The position numbers and the translations under genes are program-made. Below the pieces are notes generated by a model, which saw only the letters and a list, made by a program, of their open reading frames with translations, did not search any database and had not been told where the DNA came from. 64,000 nucleotides of DNA, from assembly GCA_913043905.1 (NCBI GenBank), contig CAJWNQ010000001.1, positions 1 through 64,000 on the forward strand, read 5' to 3'. This stretch comes from an uncultured Paracoccaceae bacterium (GTDB taxonomy: Bacteria > Pseudomonadota > Alphaproteobacteria > Rhodobacterales > Rhodobacteraceae). Below, piece after piece: positions 17,897 to 26,212 of the stretch (position 1 is the stretch's first letter; each line of letters begins with the position of its first letter).

Positions 17897-18663
17897 GATA
17901 ATAGTCCCTGCTTAAGTGCCTTTGCTCCATCACAAAGAACATTTATCCGATCCTTCAGAACAGAAACAGATAGGCGCTGTGACGGGCCATGAAACGCTAG
18001 TGCTGCTACAAAGCGTCCTGTATGGTCAGTTACAGGTACAGCAATTGCACGCATCCCATCCACAAACTCCTCATCGTCTATAGCATAGCCCTGCTTAGAA
18101 ATTTTATCTAATTCTATAAGTAATTCTTCAAAATTAATAAAAGATTTATTAGTTAATGCTCTCAAGTTAAGTCCCGAAACAAATCTATAACGCGCAGCTT
18201 TTGAGAGGCTCGCCATAAAACACTTACCACTTGCAGTGCAGTGAAATGGGACGTTTGTACCAACGGGTAACTTTATTTGAAACGGCCAATTAGTTTCAAT
18301 CCGATCTAAATAATGCATGCCAGATTCCTCTGGTATAACATAATTTACTGCCTCTTGGACTTTAGATGCAACAGTTAGCAAAACTTGGTGTCGAGTAATA
18401 TGAAATCGTGACGCATGTAATAAGCCTGCTCCCATTAAACGTAATCTACGGCTTGGGCGGTATCTTTTACCTCCAGGCTCACGGTTCAAGAACCCTTTTT
18501 TTTCCAGAGTAGCTACCAAACGATGAACAGATTGCTTGGGCAATCCAATTTCGTCATTTATCTCAGTTGCAGTCATTGCATTATCTGAGCGCCCAATCAC
18601 TTCTAGAATTAAAAGTGTCCTCAAATTAGTTGGTATGCGACTTTCGTCTATTTCTTTTTCCAT
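17893..18663 (-). CDS. IclR family transcriptional regulator
   Basis: A 256-residue regulator. The N-terminal winged helix (about 12-75) includes MTATEINDEIGLPKQSVHRLVATLEKKGFL; the IclR effector domain follows with VPFHCTASGKCFMASLS near 145 and DDEEFVDGMRAIAVPV near 200. It converges on hpsP (shared stop bases) and diverges from the GMC oxidoreductase gene across 102 bases with a 6-3-6 palindrome. IclR proteins usually control adjacent catabolic operons, so it may regulate hpsNOP, the GMC-terC pair, or both. Confidence 0.87.
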   Translation of the reverse strand: MEKEIDESRIPTNLRTLLILEVIGRSDNAMTATEINDEIGLPKQSVHRLVATLEKKGFLNREPGGKRYRPSRRLRLMGAGLLHASRFHITRHQVLLTVASKVQEAVNYVIPEESGMHYLDRIETNWPFQIKLPVGTNVPFHCTASGKCFMASLSKAARYRFVSGLNLRALTNKSFINFEELLIELDKISKQGYAIDDEEFVDGMRAIAVPVTDHTGRFVAALAFHGPSQRLSVSVLKDRINVLCDGAKALKQGLLS

Positions 18664-18725
18664 TAGTTAAAACTTCTTGTTGCACGAATCAAATATAGTC
18701 TTTCTAATAGATTATTAGCAAAAAC

Positions 18726-18740
18726 GAGACTAAAAGTCTC
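18726..18740. promoter_or_regulatory. GAGACT-AAA-AGTCTC palindrome in the iclR/GMC divergent region
   Basis: A perfect 6-3-6 inverted repeat 25 bases before the GMC gene, followed by a T-run. Placement between divergent iclR and its likely target suggests an IclR operator; the T-run also makes a weak terminator possible. Confidence 0.5.
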
Positions 18741-18765
18741 ATTTTTTAATATAAGAGGTTATTTT

Positions 18766-20364
18766 TTGAATTTTGACTATATTATTGTTGGTGCTGGCTC
18801 TGCTGGTTGCGTAGTTGCGAACCGTTTATCACAAAACGGTCGCTATACTGTTGCGCTGTTAGAAGCTGGTGGAAAAGACAATAATCCGTGGATACACATC
18901 CCGGTTGGTTACTTTAAAACAATGGGAAACCCAAAAACAGATTGGTGTTATCGCACTCAATCAGATGCTGGAATCAACGGACGTTCAATTCCGTGGCCTC
19001 GGGGACGAGTTTTAGGTGGCTCAAGCTCAATTAATGGTTTGCTATATGTACGGGGCCAAGCAGAAGACTTTGATAACTGGCGCCAACTTGGAAATTCTGG
19101 ATGGGGCTGGGACGACGTTTTACCACTATTCAAAAAGGCAGAAACTTGGAATGGTGATCTCAAGAGTGAAATGCGCGGATATAATGGACCCCTGTCAGTG
19201 TCTCCAACACGGTTAAGTCGTGATGTGGTAGATAAATGGGTCGATGCTGCCACAAACGCAGGATATAAACGCAACCTAGACTATAATTCAGGTGACCAAG
19301 AGGGGGTTGGGTACTTTCAGCTAACTGCAGATAAAGGGCGTCGATGTTCATCTGCGGTTGCATACTTGAAACCTGCTAAAAAACGAAAAAATCTAACTAT
19401 TTTCACGAATACACACGTTGAGAAAATATTAATTGTTGAGGGCAGAGCAACAGCAGTTAATGCTATGCAAAACGGAATTCTAAAAGTTCTAAAAGCAAAC
19501 AAAGAAATAATTCTGTCAGCTGGTGCCATTGGTTCGCCCCAAATACTTATGCTTTCTGGTATAGGTGACCCTAATGAACTAAAGGAACATGGGATTGAGG
19601 TTGTCGAAGCACTCTCAGGGGTTGGAAAAAACTTACAAGATCACCTACAAGCACGGCCAATATTTAAAACTGACCTTTCTACTATTAATATAGAAACAAA
19701 TAATTTTTTTAAACAAGGTATGATCGCTCTTCAATATGCCGTTTCCCGCACCGGTCCCATGACAATGGCAGCGAGCCTTGGTACAGCATTTCTTAAAAGT
19801 GACTATAAGTTAAAAACACCCGACATTCAGTTCCATATTCAGCCATTTAGCGCAGATAATGCTGTTGAAGGTGCACATAAGTTTTCTGCATTTACAGCTT
19901 CAGTACTCCAAATGCGGCCAGAAAGTTCTGGCCATTTAAAATTAAGTTCATCGAATTATAGGGACCATCCTCAGATATACCCAAATTATTTATCTTCTGA
20001 ACTAGATCAAAAAACTATTGTTAAAGGTATTCAAATAGCTCGTAAAATTGCACAGTTTGAACCGCTAAAATCTCATGTAATAGAAGAATACCAGCCCGGA
20101 TCAGAAGTTGGGTTTGATGATTATGAGGCAACACTAAGTTGGGCTAGGCAGACTTCAGTTACTATTTATCATCCAACTGGGACTTGTAAAATGGGAGCAG
20201 ATAAAATGGCAGTAGTTGATGAGCGCCTTCGAGTACATGGCATTCAAGGCTTACGCGTGGCAGATTGCTCAATTATGCCCGTAATCACATCTGGAAATAC
20301 TAATGCACCAGCAATAATGATTGGTGAAAAAGTTTCACAAATGACACTAGAGGACGCACAATAA
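18766..20364 (+). CDS. GMC family FAD oxidoreductase (choline/alcohol dehydrogenase-like)
   Basis: A 532-residue GMC flavoenzyme. ADP-binding motif DYIIVGAGSAGCVVANRLS at residues 4-22 and glutamate in LLEAGG; GMC signature 1 around PWPRGRVLGGSSSINGLLYVRGQ near 80-102; signature 2 GAIGSPQILMLSGIG near 255; catalytic His in TIYHPTGTCKMG near 465 and Asn in TSGNTNAPAIMIGEK. The start is TTG, fixed by an AAGAGG ribosome site 9 bases upstream and by the FAD motif beginning at once. BetA-like choline dehydrogenase is one option, but no betB or betI is near; with hpsNOP close by, an alcohol such as a sulfonated or amino alcohol is plausible. Its last base is shared with the next ATG. Confidence 0.86.
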   Translation: MNFDYIIVGAGSAGCVVANRLSQNGRYTVALLEAGGKDNNPWIHIPVGYFKTMGNPKTDWCYRTQSDAGINGRSIPWPRGRVLGGSSSINGLLYVRGQAEDFDNWRQLGNSGWGWDDVLPLFKKAETWNGDLKSEMRGYNGPLSVSPTRLSRDVVDKWVDAATNAGYKRNLDYNSGDQEGVGYFQLTADKGRRCSSAVAYLKPAKKRKNLTIFTNTHVEKILIVEGRATAVNAMQNGILKVLKANKEIILSAGAIGSPQILMLSGIGDPNELKEHGIEVVEALSGVGKNLQDHLQARPIFKTDLSTINIETNNFFKQGMIALQYAVSRTGPMTMAASLGTAFLKSDYKLKTPDIQFHIQPFSADNAVEGAHKFSAFTASVLQMRPESSGHLKLSSSNYRDHPQIYPNYLSSELDQKTIVKGIQIARKIAQFEPLKSHVIEEYQPGSEVGFDDYEATLSWARQTSVTIYHPTGTCKMGADKMAVVDERLRVHGIQGLRVADCSIMPVITSGNTNAPAIMIGEKVSQMTLEDAQ

Positions 20365-21032
20365 TGCTCGACACAATTCTTGGCTATGGCCAAATCATCA
20401 TTGCTGACTTAATTCTTTCAGGGGATAATGCATTAGTAATTGGGATGGCTGCTGCAGGACTTGCTCCTAAACTGCGGAAAAAAGCAATTTTTTACGGTAT
20501 GCTTATTGCTGCTGTGTTGCGTATAGTTTTTGCAGTGATTGCTACAACTCTGTTAGATGTCAAAGGCTTACTTTTTCTTGGGTCAATTTTATTGTTTTGG
20601 GTCTGCTGGACACTGTTTAAAGAGATTCGTAGCGCAAGCCATGCACAAACTGAACATCCTATTGGGGACCCAAGCAACCCAGAAATGGTAAGTACTGGAG
20701 CACCTCAAAAAACTATGCTTGCAGCACTTATATCCATTACTGTTGCAGATATTACGATGTCATTAGACAATGTGCTCGCAGTTGCTGGCATCGCGAATGG
20801 TGATACACAAATGTTAATTTTTGGGTTAGGTTTGGCTATTGTACTTATGGCATTTGCGGCTACACTTATTATGAAAATACTATCTAAGTACCCATGGGTT
20901 TCTTGGTTAGGTTTATTAGTATTGGTTTATGTTGCCGGAGAAATGATGTATCGTGGATTTTACGATATCTCTACCGGGATAGGACCAATGCTGGGATTGG
21001 TCGAGGGCATGGATATGTCCAAACACCACTAA
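20364..21032 (+). CDS. TerC family integral membrane protein
   Basis: A 222-residue protein with about seven membrane helices. TerC acidic motifs are present in paired form: DLILSGDNALVIGMA (about 16-30) and ADITMSLDNVLAVAGIA (about 127-143), separated by a hydrophilic loop. TerC proteins of this YjbE/YceF type are linked to manganese export and metal supply to exported enzymes. The ATG overlaps the GMC stop by one base (taATG), so translation is coupled. The pairing with a GMC dehydrogenase is unusual and unexplained. Confidence 0.87.
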   Translation: MLDTILGYGQIIIADLILSGDNALVIGMAAAGLAPKLRKKAIFYGMLIAAVLRIVFAVIATTLLDVKGLLFLGSILLFWVCWTLFKEIRSASHAQTEHPIGDPSNPEMVSTGAPQKTMLAALISITVADITMSLDNVLAVAGIANGDTQMLIFGLGLAIVLMAFAATLIMKILSKYPWVSWLGLLVLVYVAGEMMYRGFYDISTGIGPMLGLVEGMDMSKHH

Positions 21033-21037
21033 AGACG

Positions 21038-21101
21038 ATTCACCGCCTATACGCGCGGTGAATTCGAACACCCCTCCCTTTAAGTCTTCGGAATGGGGGG
21101 G
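21038..21101 (+). other. Two adjacent GC-rich hairpins before the TRAP operon
   Basis: Hairpin one has perfect 9-base arms ATTCACCGC and GCGGTGAAT around an 8-base loop (21038-21063). Hairpin two pairs CCCCTCC with GGGGGGG across about 17 bases (21071-21101). They occupy most of the 109-base gap between terC and the TRAP binding-protein gene and stand out in GC content. The first could end terC transcription, although no T-run follows. The pair could also be a structured 5' leader for dctP. Confidence 0.55.
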
Positions 21102-21141
21102 AACAATTAAAGAGGACAAAACTTAAGGGAGGATAAAACAT

Positions 21142-22236
21142 ATGTTTAATCTCAAAACAGCAACAGCAGTAGCTGTTGCGCTTTCCATAACGGCTACTTC
21201 AGCCTTTGCGGAAAAAGTTCTACGTGTTCAGTCAGTTCTATCAAACACGTCTGACGAAGCTGTAATGCTGCGCGAATTTGGCAAAGACGTAGCTGCTCTA
21301 ACAGGCGGGTCTTTGAAAATAGAAATACTACCAGCAGGTGCCATTGTTGGCCCACGTGACATCATGGACGCAGTTGATGCGGGTCTTGTTGAAGGTGGTT
21401 TCGCTTGGACCCACTACTGGGGTGGTAAGCACGTAGCTGCCAACTTATTTGGTGCACCGATTGCCGGTGCTGGAGTTGGTATGGACAACATCGCATTCCT
21501 ATCATGGTTTCAATACGGTGGCGGTAAAGAGCTTTACGATCGTCTTTGGACAGAAATGGGCGTAAACGTTAAAGGCTTCATGTTACAGCCAGTTGGTCCA
21601 GAAGCATTAGGTTGGTTCCCAAAGCCAATCAATTCTATGGATGACTTCCGTAAAATGCGTTTCCGCGCTCCTCCAGGTATGGTTGGTGCTGCTTACGCTG
21701 AAATTGGTGTTCCTGCTGTTGCTATGGGCGGTGGAGACATTCTTCCAGCGCTTGAAAAAGGTACAATTGACGCGGCTGAGTGGTGCTGTCCGAAGCCTGA
21801 CTCAGTGTTTGGTTTCCAAAAAGTTCTTAAGCACTACTACTTGCAAGGTTTACACCAAGTTGTTGTGAACGCTGACTTGTACGTAAACGGCGATTTCTAC
21901 AAGGGCCTGACTGTTACTGAGCAAAAAGCTTTAGAAGTTTCTGCAAACGCATCTTTGATTAAATCATTGTCATACCGTATCTATGAAAACGGTAAGGCGC
22001 TGAAAGATCTAACAGATAACCACGGCGTTATTTTGGAAGATACTCCAGCTGATTACTTTACAGAGTATATGGCTGCTGCGAAAAAGTCTTTGCAAGCTGC
22101 TTCTGATAGTAATGCGTTCTTTGCTGAAGTATGGCAGTCACAAAAAGATTTTGCTGACATAGCTGTTCCATTCTGGGCAGGTGCACAAACATCAAATGCG
22201 AGTTTGGGTAGAGCACACGCAGACACATTGAAGTAA
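21142..22236 (+). CDS. dctP: TRAP transporter substrate-binding protein (DctP family)
   Basis: A 364-residue periplasmic binding protein. Signal peptide MFNLKTATAVAVALSITATSAFA precedes EKVLRVQS. DctP features follow: LTGGSLKIEILPAGAIVGPRD, FRKMRFRAPPGM near 170 with the conserved substrate-clamping Arg, and GGGDILPALEKGTIDAAEWCCPKPD, a TakP-like loop seen in binders of 2-oxo and hydroxy carboxylates. A very strong GGGAGGA ribosome site, with a full terminator right after the gene, points to high expression relative to the permease. Neighbouring hpsNOP makes DHPS a candidate ligand, but a carboxylate or another sulfonate is equally possible. Confidence 0.9.
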   Translation: MFNLKTATAVAVALSITATSAFAEKVLRVQSVLSNTSDEAVMLREFGKDVAALTGGSLKIEILPAGAIVGPRDIMDAVDAGLVEGGFAWTHYWGGKHVAANLFGAPIAGAGVGMDNIAFLSWFQYGGGKELYDRLWTEMGVNVKGFMLQPVGPEALGWFPKPINSMDDFRKMRFRAPPGMVGAAYAEIGVPAVAMGGGDILPALEKGTIDAAEWCCPKPDSVFGFQKVLKHYYLQGLHQVVVNADLYVNGDFYKGLTVTEQKALEVSANASLIKSLSYRIYENGKALKDLTDNHGVILEDTPADYFTEYMAAAKKSLQAASDSNAFFAEVWQSQKDFADIAVPFWAGAQTSNASLGRAHADTLK

Positions 22237-22250
22237 GAATTTTTCTTACT

Positions 22251-22283
22251 GTGCGGGGCCTTTCTGGCCCCGCACTTTTTTTT
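22251..22283 (+). terminator. Strong terminator between dctP and the fused permease gene
   Basis: Perfect 10-base stem GTGCGGGGCC / GGCCCCGCAC with a 5-base loop and eight T. Partial read-through here would give much more binding protein than permease. Confidence 0.9.
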
Positions 22284-22361
22284 GATAAGGGGCTCACTAT
22301 TTTTTGAGGCCTTTTTCAAAAAAGAAGCCGGAATAAACGGTATTTTAAAGGGAGAGAAGAA

Positions 22362-24833
22362 ATGGCTGCAGAAGAACCGATTCCGGGGGATCTGGAAATT
22401 GCAGATGAGTTGATTGCTGAACGTCGTGCTGAAGCACCTGGTGAAACACCTGATGATATGACGCCTTGGATGCGACCTATTACAGCAGTAATCGATGTCA
22501 TCAACTTTCGTGTAGGTCAGATCATTGCCCTTTTGATGATACCACTTATAGCGGTTGTTGTGTACGAAGTTATATCTCGTAACCTTGATTCAGTCTTAAT
22601 TGATGCTGGTTTTGGAAATTTAGCGAGAGCCCTTCATCTGGGACCGACGCTTTGGGTATATGACATGAGCCGAATGATCGCAGGTGTCCTTTGGATGGCT
22701 GCTGCTGGCTACGGCTTAATGCGCGGTGTACATATTCGCGCAGATTTCTTGTATCGCAGTTGGACTAACAAAACTCAGGCAACAGTGGATGCTTCGCTAT
22801 ACTTACTTTTCTTCATGCCATCGATGATCTTTTTCACCTGGGTATCAACAGAATTCTGGTGGAGTGCGTTTTCATCAGGTGAAACCAACTCAGTAGACAG
22901 TGCATGGGGACCATTGTTGTGGCCTGCTCGTACTGCAATGCCTGTTGGTGGTTTCCTATTGCTGATTCAGGGTATTCCAGAGATTTTCCGCGCTTTTCAT
23001 AAAATGGGAAAGGCTCGTGAGCGTTTGTTTGTTAAGGCGCTTCCTTTTTATCTGGTTGCACTTACATGGCTTGTATTAGCAATTTTCTTACCGGATGTCA
23101 TTCCAGGTGGTGCTTGGTTTACAGAAATCATGAAAGCCGCTCCATCTGTTGGTAAACCAACAATTGGCTTAATCATGATGGCTGCAATGTTGTTTGTAAT
23201 TTTCATTGGCTTCCCGATTGCATTCACCTTAATTTTCTTGGCATTTATCTTCGGCATCTGGGGTTACAACTTCTTCTTTGCGACCTTCCTAATGACGCTT
23301 GGTACAAACTCCACAATGCTGAATGATCAGTTAATGGCAGTACCAATGTTTGTTTTGATGGGCATCGTGATGGAATCTGCAGGGTTAATGGAACGTTTAT
23401 TCTCGTCTGTTCAGATGATCATGTCGCGTGTGCGTGGTGCTTTATTTATTGCTGTGTTGATTGTGTCTACAATTTTTGCAGCAGCAACAGGTATTGTTGG
23501 TGCGTCTGTAACAATGTTGGGTATAATGGCTGGTGCTACAATGACCCGGGCTGGTTATGATGTGAGATTATCCGCAGGTACAATTACAGCAGGTGGTACA
23601 CTTGGCATCTTGATACCACCTTCAATCATGTTAATTGTCATGGGGCCAGTATTGGAAGTATCTACACTTGATCTGTTCCGTGGTGCGTTTATCCCCGGTG
23701 CGCTCCTTGCAATTTTATACTTACTGTACACGCTTGGACGTTGCTGGCTAAATCCAGATTTAGGTCCAATCTTATCTGAAGAAGATCAACCAGACACATC
23801 ACGTTTCTATGGCGCAGAAGTTGCATTGATCTGTCTTGGTGTTCTTACTGTGTGCCGTGTATTCGGTCTAGGTTTGAGTGGTACGTTTGGAGGGTTCATT
23901 CCATTTGGTGGGCTTGTTGCATTAATCATAATTGGGACAATCGCTTATAAAGCGTACCGAAGCTTATCAATTCTTCGGATTGTGGTGCCAATCGGAGTTC
24001 TGTTTCACCTTTATATGATTTTTGCAAGAATTGGTGAAGATGGCAGTTTGCCAATTATGTCAATCGTAATGGGCGCATTCATTTTACTCTTAGCCTACTT
24101 AGGTCGCATTATTTACAGTTCAGAAGCCGAGAAAGATTTTTACTTCTCTGACCTATGGGATGAATTCTTTGCAGGTTTAATGCCACCAACAATTCTCATA
24201 TCCTTTGCTTTAGGTTCAATACTGCTCGGCTTTGCAACACCAGCGGAGGCAGCTGCCATGGGTGCATTCGGATCAATAATTTTAGCTATTGCATACCGAA
24301 AATTCACCTTTTCAAGCTTTAATGACAACTTGATAAAGGCACTTGAAATCACAGTTCTAATCATGTTCTTGGTCGCAGCTTCAAACTTCTTTGGTGCAGA
24401 ATTCAGCTCACTAGGAACACCTAAGTTAATGACAGAAATGTTAATGGGTCTTGAAATGTCACCATACTTGATCTTACTACTTGTGATGGCACTAATATTC
24501 TTACTGGGCTGGCCACTTGAATGGGTACCAATTGTGTTGATCGTAGTTCCTATTCTATTGCCAACAGTTCAATCTTTAGAACTACATGGTCTGAGTAGTT
24601 ATGACACAATGGTCTGGTTTGGTATTCTTGTTGCAGTGAATTTACAAACTGCATGGCTCAGTCCACCTGTGGCCTTATCAGCTTACTTCTTAAAAGGTGT
24701 TGTACCAGACTGGGATCTTAAGGATATCTACATTGGCATGATGCAATTCATGTTAGTTCAGTTATTAGGATTGGCATTGATATTCATCTTCCCACAACTC
24801 GTACTATGGTTGCCAAGGGTTATGGCTGGATAA
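22362..24833 (+). CDS. dctQM: Fused TRAP transporter permease DctQ-DctM
   Basis: An 823-residue membrane protein joining both TRAP permease subunits. The first part (about 40-240) is DctQ-like with four helices and the typical RGVHIRADFLYRSW motif near 125. The second (about 265 on) is DctM-like with FIGFPIAFTLIFLAF, NSTMLNDQLMAVPMFVLMGIVME, AGGTLGILIPPSIMLIVMG and LLGFATPAEAAAMGAFG. The fused form is about 150 residues longer than many QM fusions because of an inserted helical stretch near 470-570. The ribosome site GGGAGAG lies before the ATG. It imports the DctP ligand with Na+ across the inner membrane. Confidence 0.9.
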   Translation: MAAEEPIPGDLEIADELIAERRAEAPGETPDDMTPWMRPITAVIDVINFRVGQIIALLMIPLIAVVVYEVISRNLDSVLIDAGFGNLARALHLGPTLWVYDMSRMIAGVLWMAAAGYGLMRGVHIRADFLYRSWTNKTQATVDASLYLLFFMPSMIFFTWVSTEFWWSAFSSGETNSVDSAWGPLLWPARTAMPVGGFLLLIQGIPEIFRAFHKMGKARERLFVKALPFYLVALTWLVLAIFLPDVIPGGAWFTEIMKAAPSVGKPTIGLIMMAAMLFVIFIGFPIAFTLIFLAFIFGIWGYNFFFATFLMTLGTNSTMLNDQLMAVPMFVLMGIVMESAGLMERLFSSVQMIMSRVRGALFIAVLIVSTIFAAATGIVGASVTMLGIMAGATMTRAGYDVRLSAGTITAGGTLGILIPPSIMLIVMGPVLEVSTLDLFRGAFIPGALLAILYLLYTLGRCWLNPDLGPILSEEDQPDTSRFYGAEVALICLGVLTVCRVFGLGLSGTFGGFIPFGGLVALIIIGTIAYKAYRSLSILRIVVPIGVLFHLYMIFARIGEDGSLPIMSIVMGAFILLLAYLGRIIYSSEAEKDFYFSDLWDEFFAGLMPPTILISFALGSILLGFATPAEAAAMGAFGSIILAIAYRKFTFSSFNDNLIKALEITVLIMFLVAASNFFGAEFSSLGTPKLMTEMLMGLEMSPYLILLLVMALIFLLGWPLEWVPIVLIVVPILLPTVQSLELHGLSSYDTMVWFGILVAVNLQTAWLSPPVALSAYFLKGVVPDWDLKDIYIGMMQFMLVQLLGLALIFIFPQLVLWLPRVMAG

Positions 24834-24850
24834 TCAAAAACATAAAATTT

Positions 24851-24884
24851 AAAGCCCACCTTTGAATAAGGGTGGGCTTTTTTT
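24851..24884. terminator. Bidirectional terminator between dctQM and puuB
   Basis: Perfect 10-base stem AAAGCCCACC / GGTGGGCTTT, 10-base loop, then a T-run on the plus strand and TTTAAATTTT on the minus strand. It serves convergent dctQM and puuAB. Confidence 0.88.
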
Positions 24885-24904
24885 ATTTTTTAGACACAAC
24901 TAAG

Positions 24905-26212
24905 TTATAATTTGTCACGCATTGAATACCACAGCATCGCCAATACCAGCATTGGGGACCGCAGCATCACACCACCTGGGAAACGCGGTGTTGGAACCGA
25001 TGCCATAAAGTCAAATTGCTCCGCCTGCCCTCGAATTGCATCAGCAGCCATTTTGCCCCCCATAGTGGCCATAGCCACACCATGGCCCGAATAGCCGGAA
25101 GCAGACAGGATATTACCACCTATACATTCAAAATGTGGCATGCGATTCATGGTGATACCCAATGTACCACCCCATGCATAATCAATGCGGGTATCCTTTA
25201 ATTGTGGATAGATTTGCAACATCGGCTTACGCACCGCCGCCGCGATATCACGTGGAAATTTGTACCCATAACTCTCGGACCCACCGAACAAAAGACGACG
25301 ATCAGAACTAAAGCGGAAATAATTAACCACAAATTTACTGTCAGCCACGGCATGATTGTTTTTTATTAATGCCTCTTGGGCATCCTCACTCATGGGTTCA
25401 GTTGCTATGATAAAATTGTTGATTGGCATAACACGAGCCGCAACACGATTGTTCAAACGCCCCAGATATCCATTACAGGCTAGCACTACAAATTTTGCGC
25501 GTACAGAACCACCTTTAGTTTTGACCAAGGCTGGATCACCCAATTGCACATCTATAACTTTAGACTGTTCGTAAATTGTTACGCCCACGTCAACGCATTT
25601 ACGCGCCAAGCCAAAGGCGTAACGCAAAGGATCAATATGCCCAGCACCTATGTCCAGCGTACCGCCATAATATGCAGGGCTGTTGACAAGATCGCGGGTT
25701 TCTTCACGGCTTAGGTTGCGGATTTTATTGTAACCGTATTTGTCGCGTAGGTGATCCGTATATGCATGTTCTTCACCTACATAACGTTCACGATGCGCCG
25801 TGTGGATAATCCCATCCACGACCCTACAATCATCCATATCGGCTGACAGTTCGCGTACCAGATCAACTGATTTTTGCGAAATATCCCATAATGCGTTGGC
25901 GTGTTCATCACCCAACAAACTCTCAAGACCCTCTTGATCCATGCGTTGACCACCAGACACTTGGCCGCCATTACGACCAGATGCACCAAAACCAATACGC
26001 TGTGCCTCAATTATAGCAACTGAATAGCCTGATTGCGCTAAATGTAATGCCGAAGATAAACCTGTAAAGCCAGCTCCAATCACACAAACATCGACCTCTA
26101 TGTTACTGAAAAGCATTGGTAATTCTGTAATCTGATTTGCATTTTCAGCATAATATGAATTAGGGTATTTACCCTGTTTATCATTAGCAGTTAATAAATC
26201 CATATTAGGCAT
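24905..26212 (-). CDS. puuB: Gamma-glutamylputrescine oxidase-like FAD enzyme (PuuB)
   Basis: A 435-residue flavoprotein. FAD motif DVCVIGAGFTGLSSALHLA lies near 41-59, then GFGASGRNGGQVSGGQ, and C-terminal GGTLGITMNRMPHFECIGGNILSASGYSGHGVAMATMGGKMAADAI, all spelled as in PuuB. Length matches E. coli PuuB (about 426). It oxidises gamma-glutamylputrescine to the aldehyde plus ammonia and H2O2. The start overlaps the end of puuA by 8 bases; an inner ATG at 26203 avoids overlap and is also possible. No puuC or puuD is present here, so later steps must be elsewhere or bypassed by the spuC aminotransferase. Confidence 0.87.
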   Translation of the reverse strand: MPNMDLLTANDKQGKYPNSYYAENANQITELPMLFSNIEVDVCVIGAGFTGLSSALHLAQSGYSVAIIEAQRIGFGASGRNGGQVSGGQRMDQEGLESLLGDEHANALWDISQKSVDLVRELSADMDDCRVVDGIIHTAHRERYVGEEHAYTDHLRDKYGYNKIRNLSREETRDLVNSPAYYGGTLDIGAGHIDPLRYAFGLARKCVDVGVTIYEQSKVIDVQLGDPALVKTKGGSVRAKFVVLACNGYLGRLNNRVAARVMPINNFIIATEPMSEDAQEALIKNNHAVADSKFVVNYFRFSSDRRLLFGGSESYGYKFPRDIAAAVRKPMLQIYPQLKDTRIDYAWGGTLGITMNRMPHFECIGGNILSASGYSGHGVAMATMGGKMAADAIRGQAEQFDFMASVPTPRFPGGVMLRSPMLVLAMLWYSMRDKL

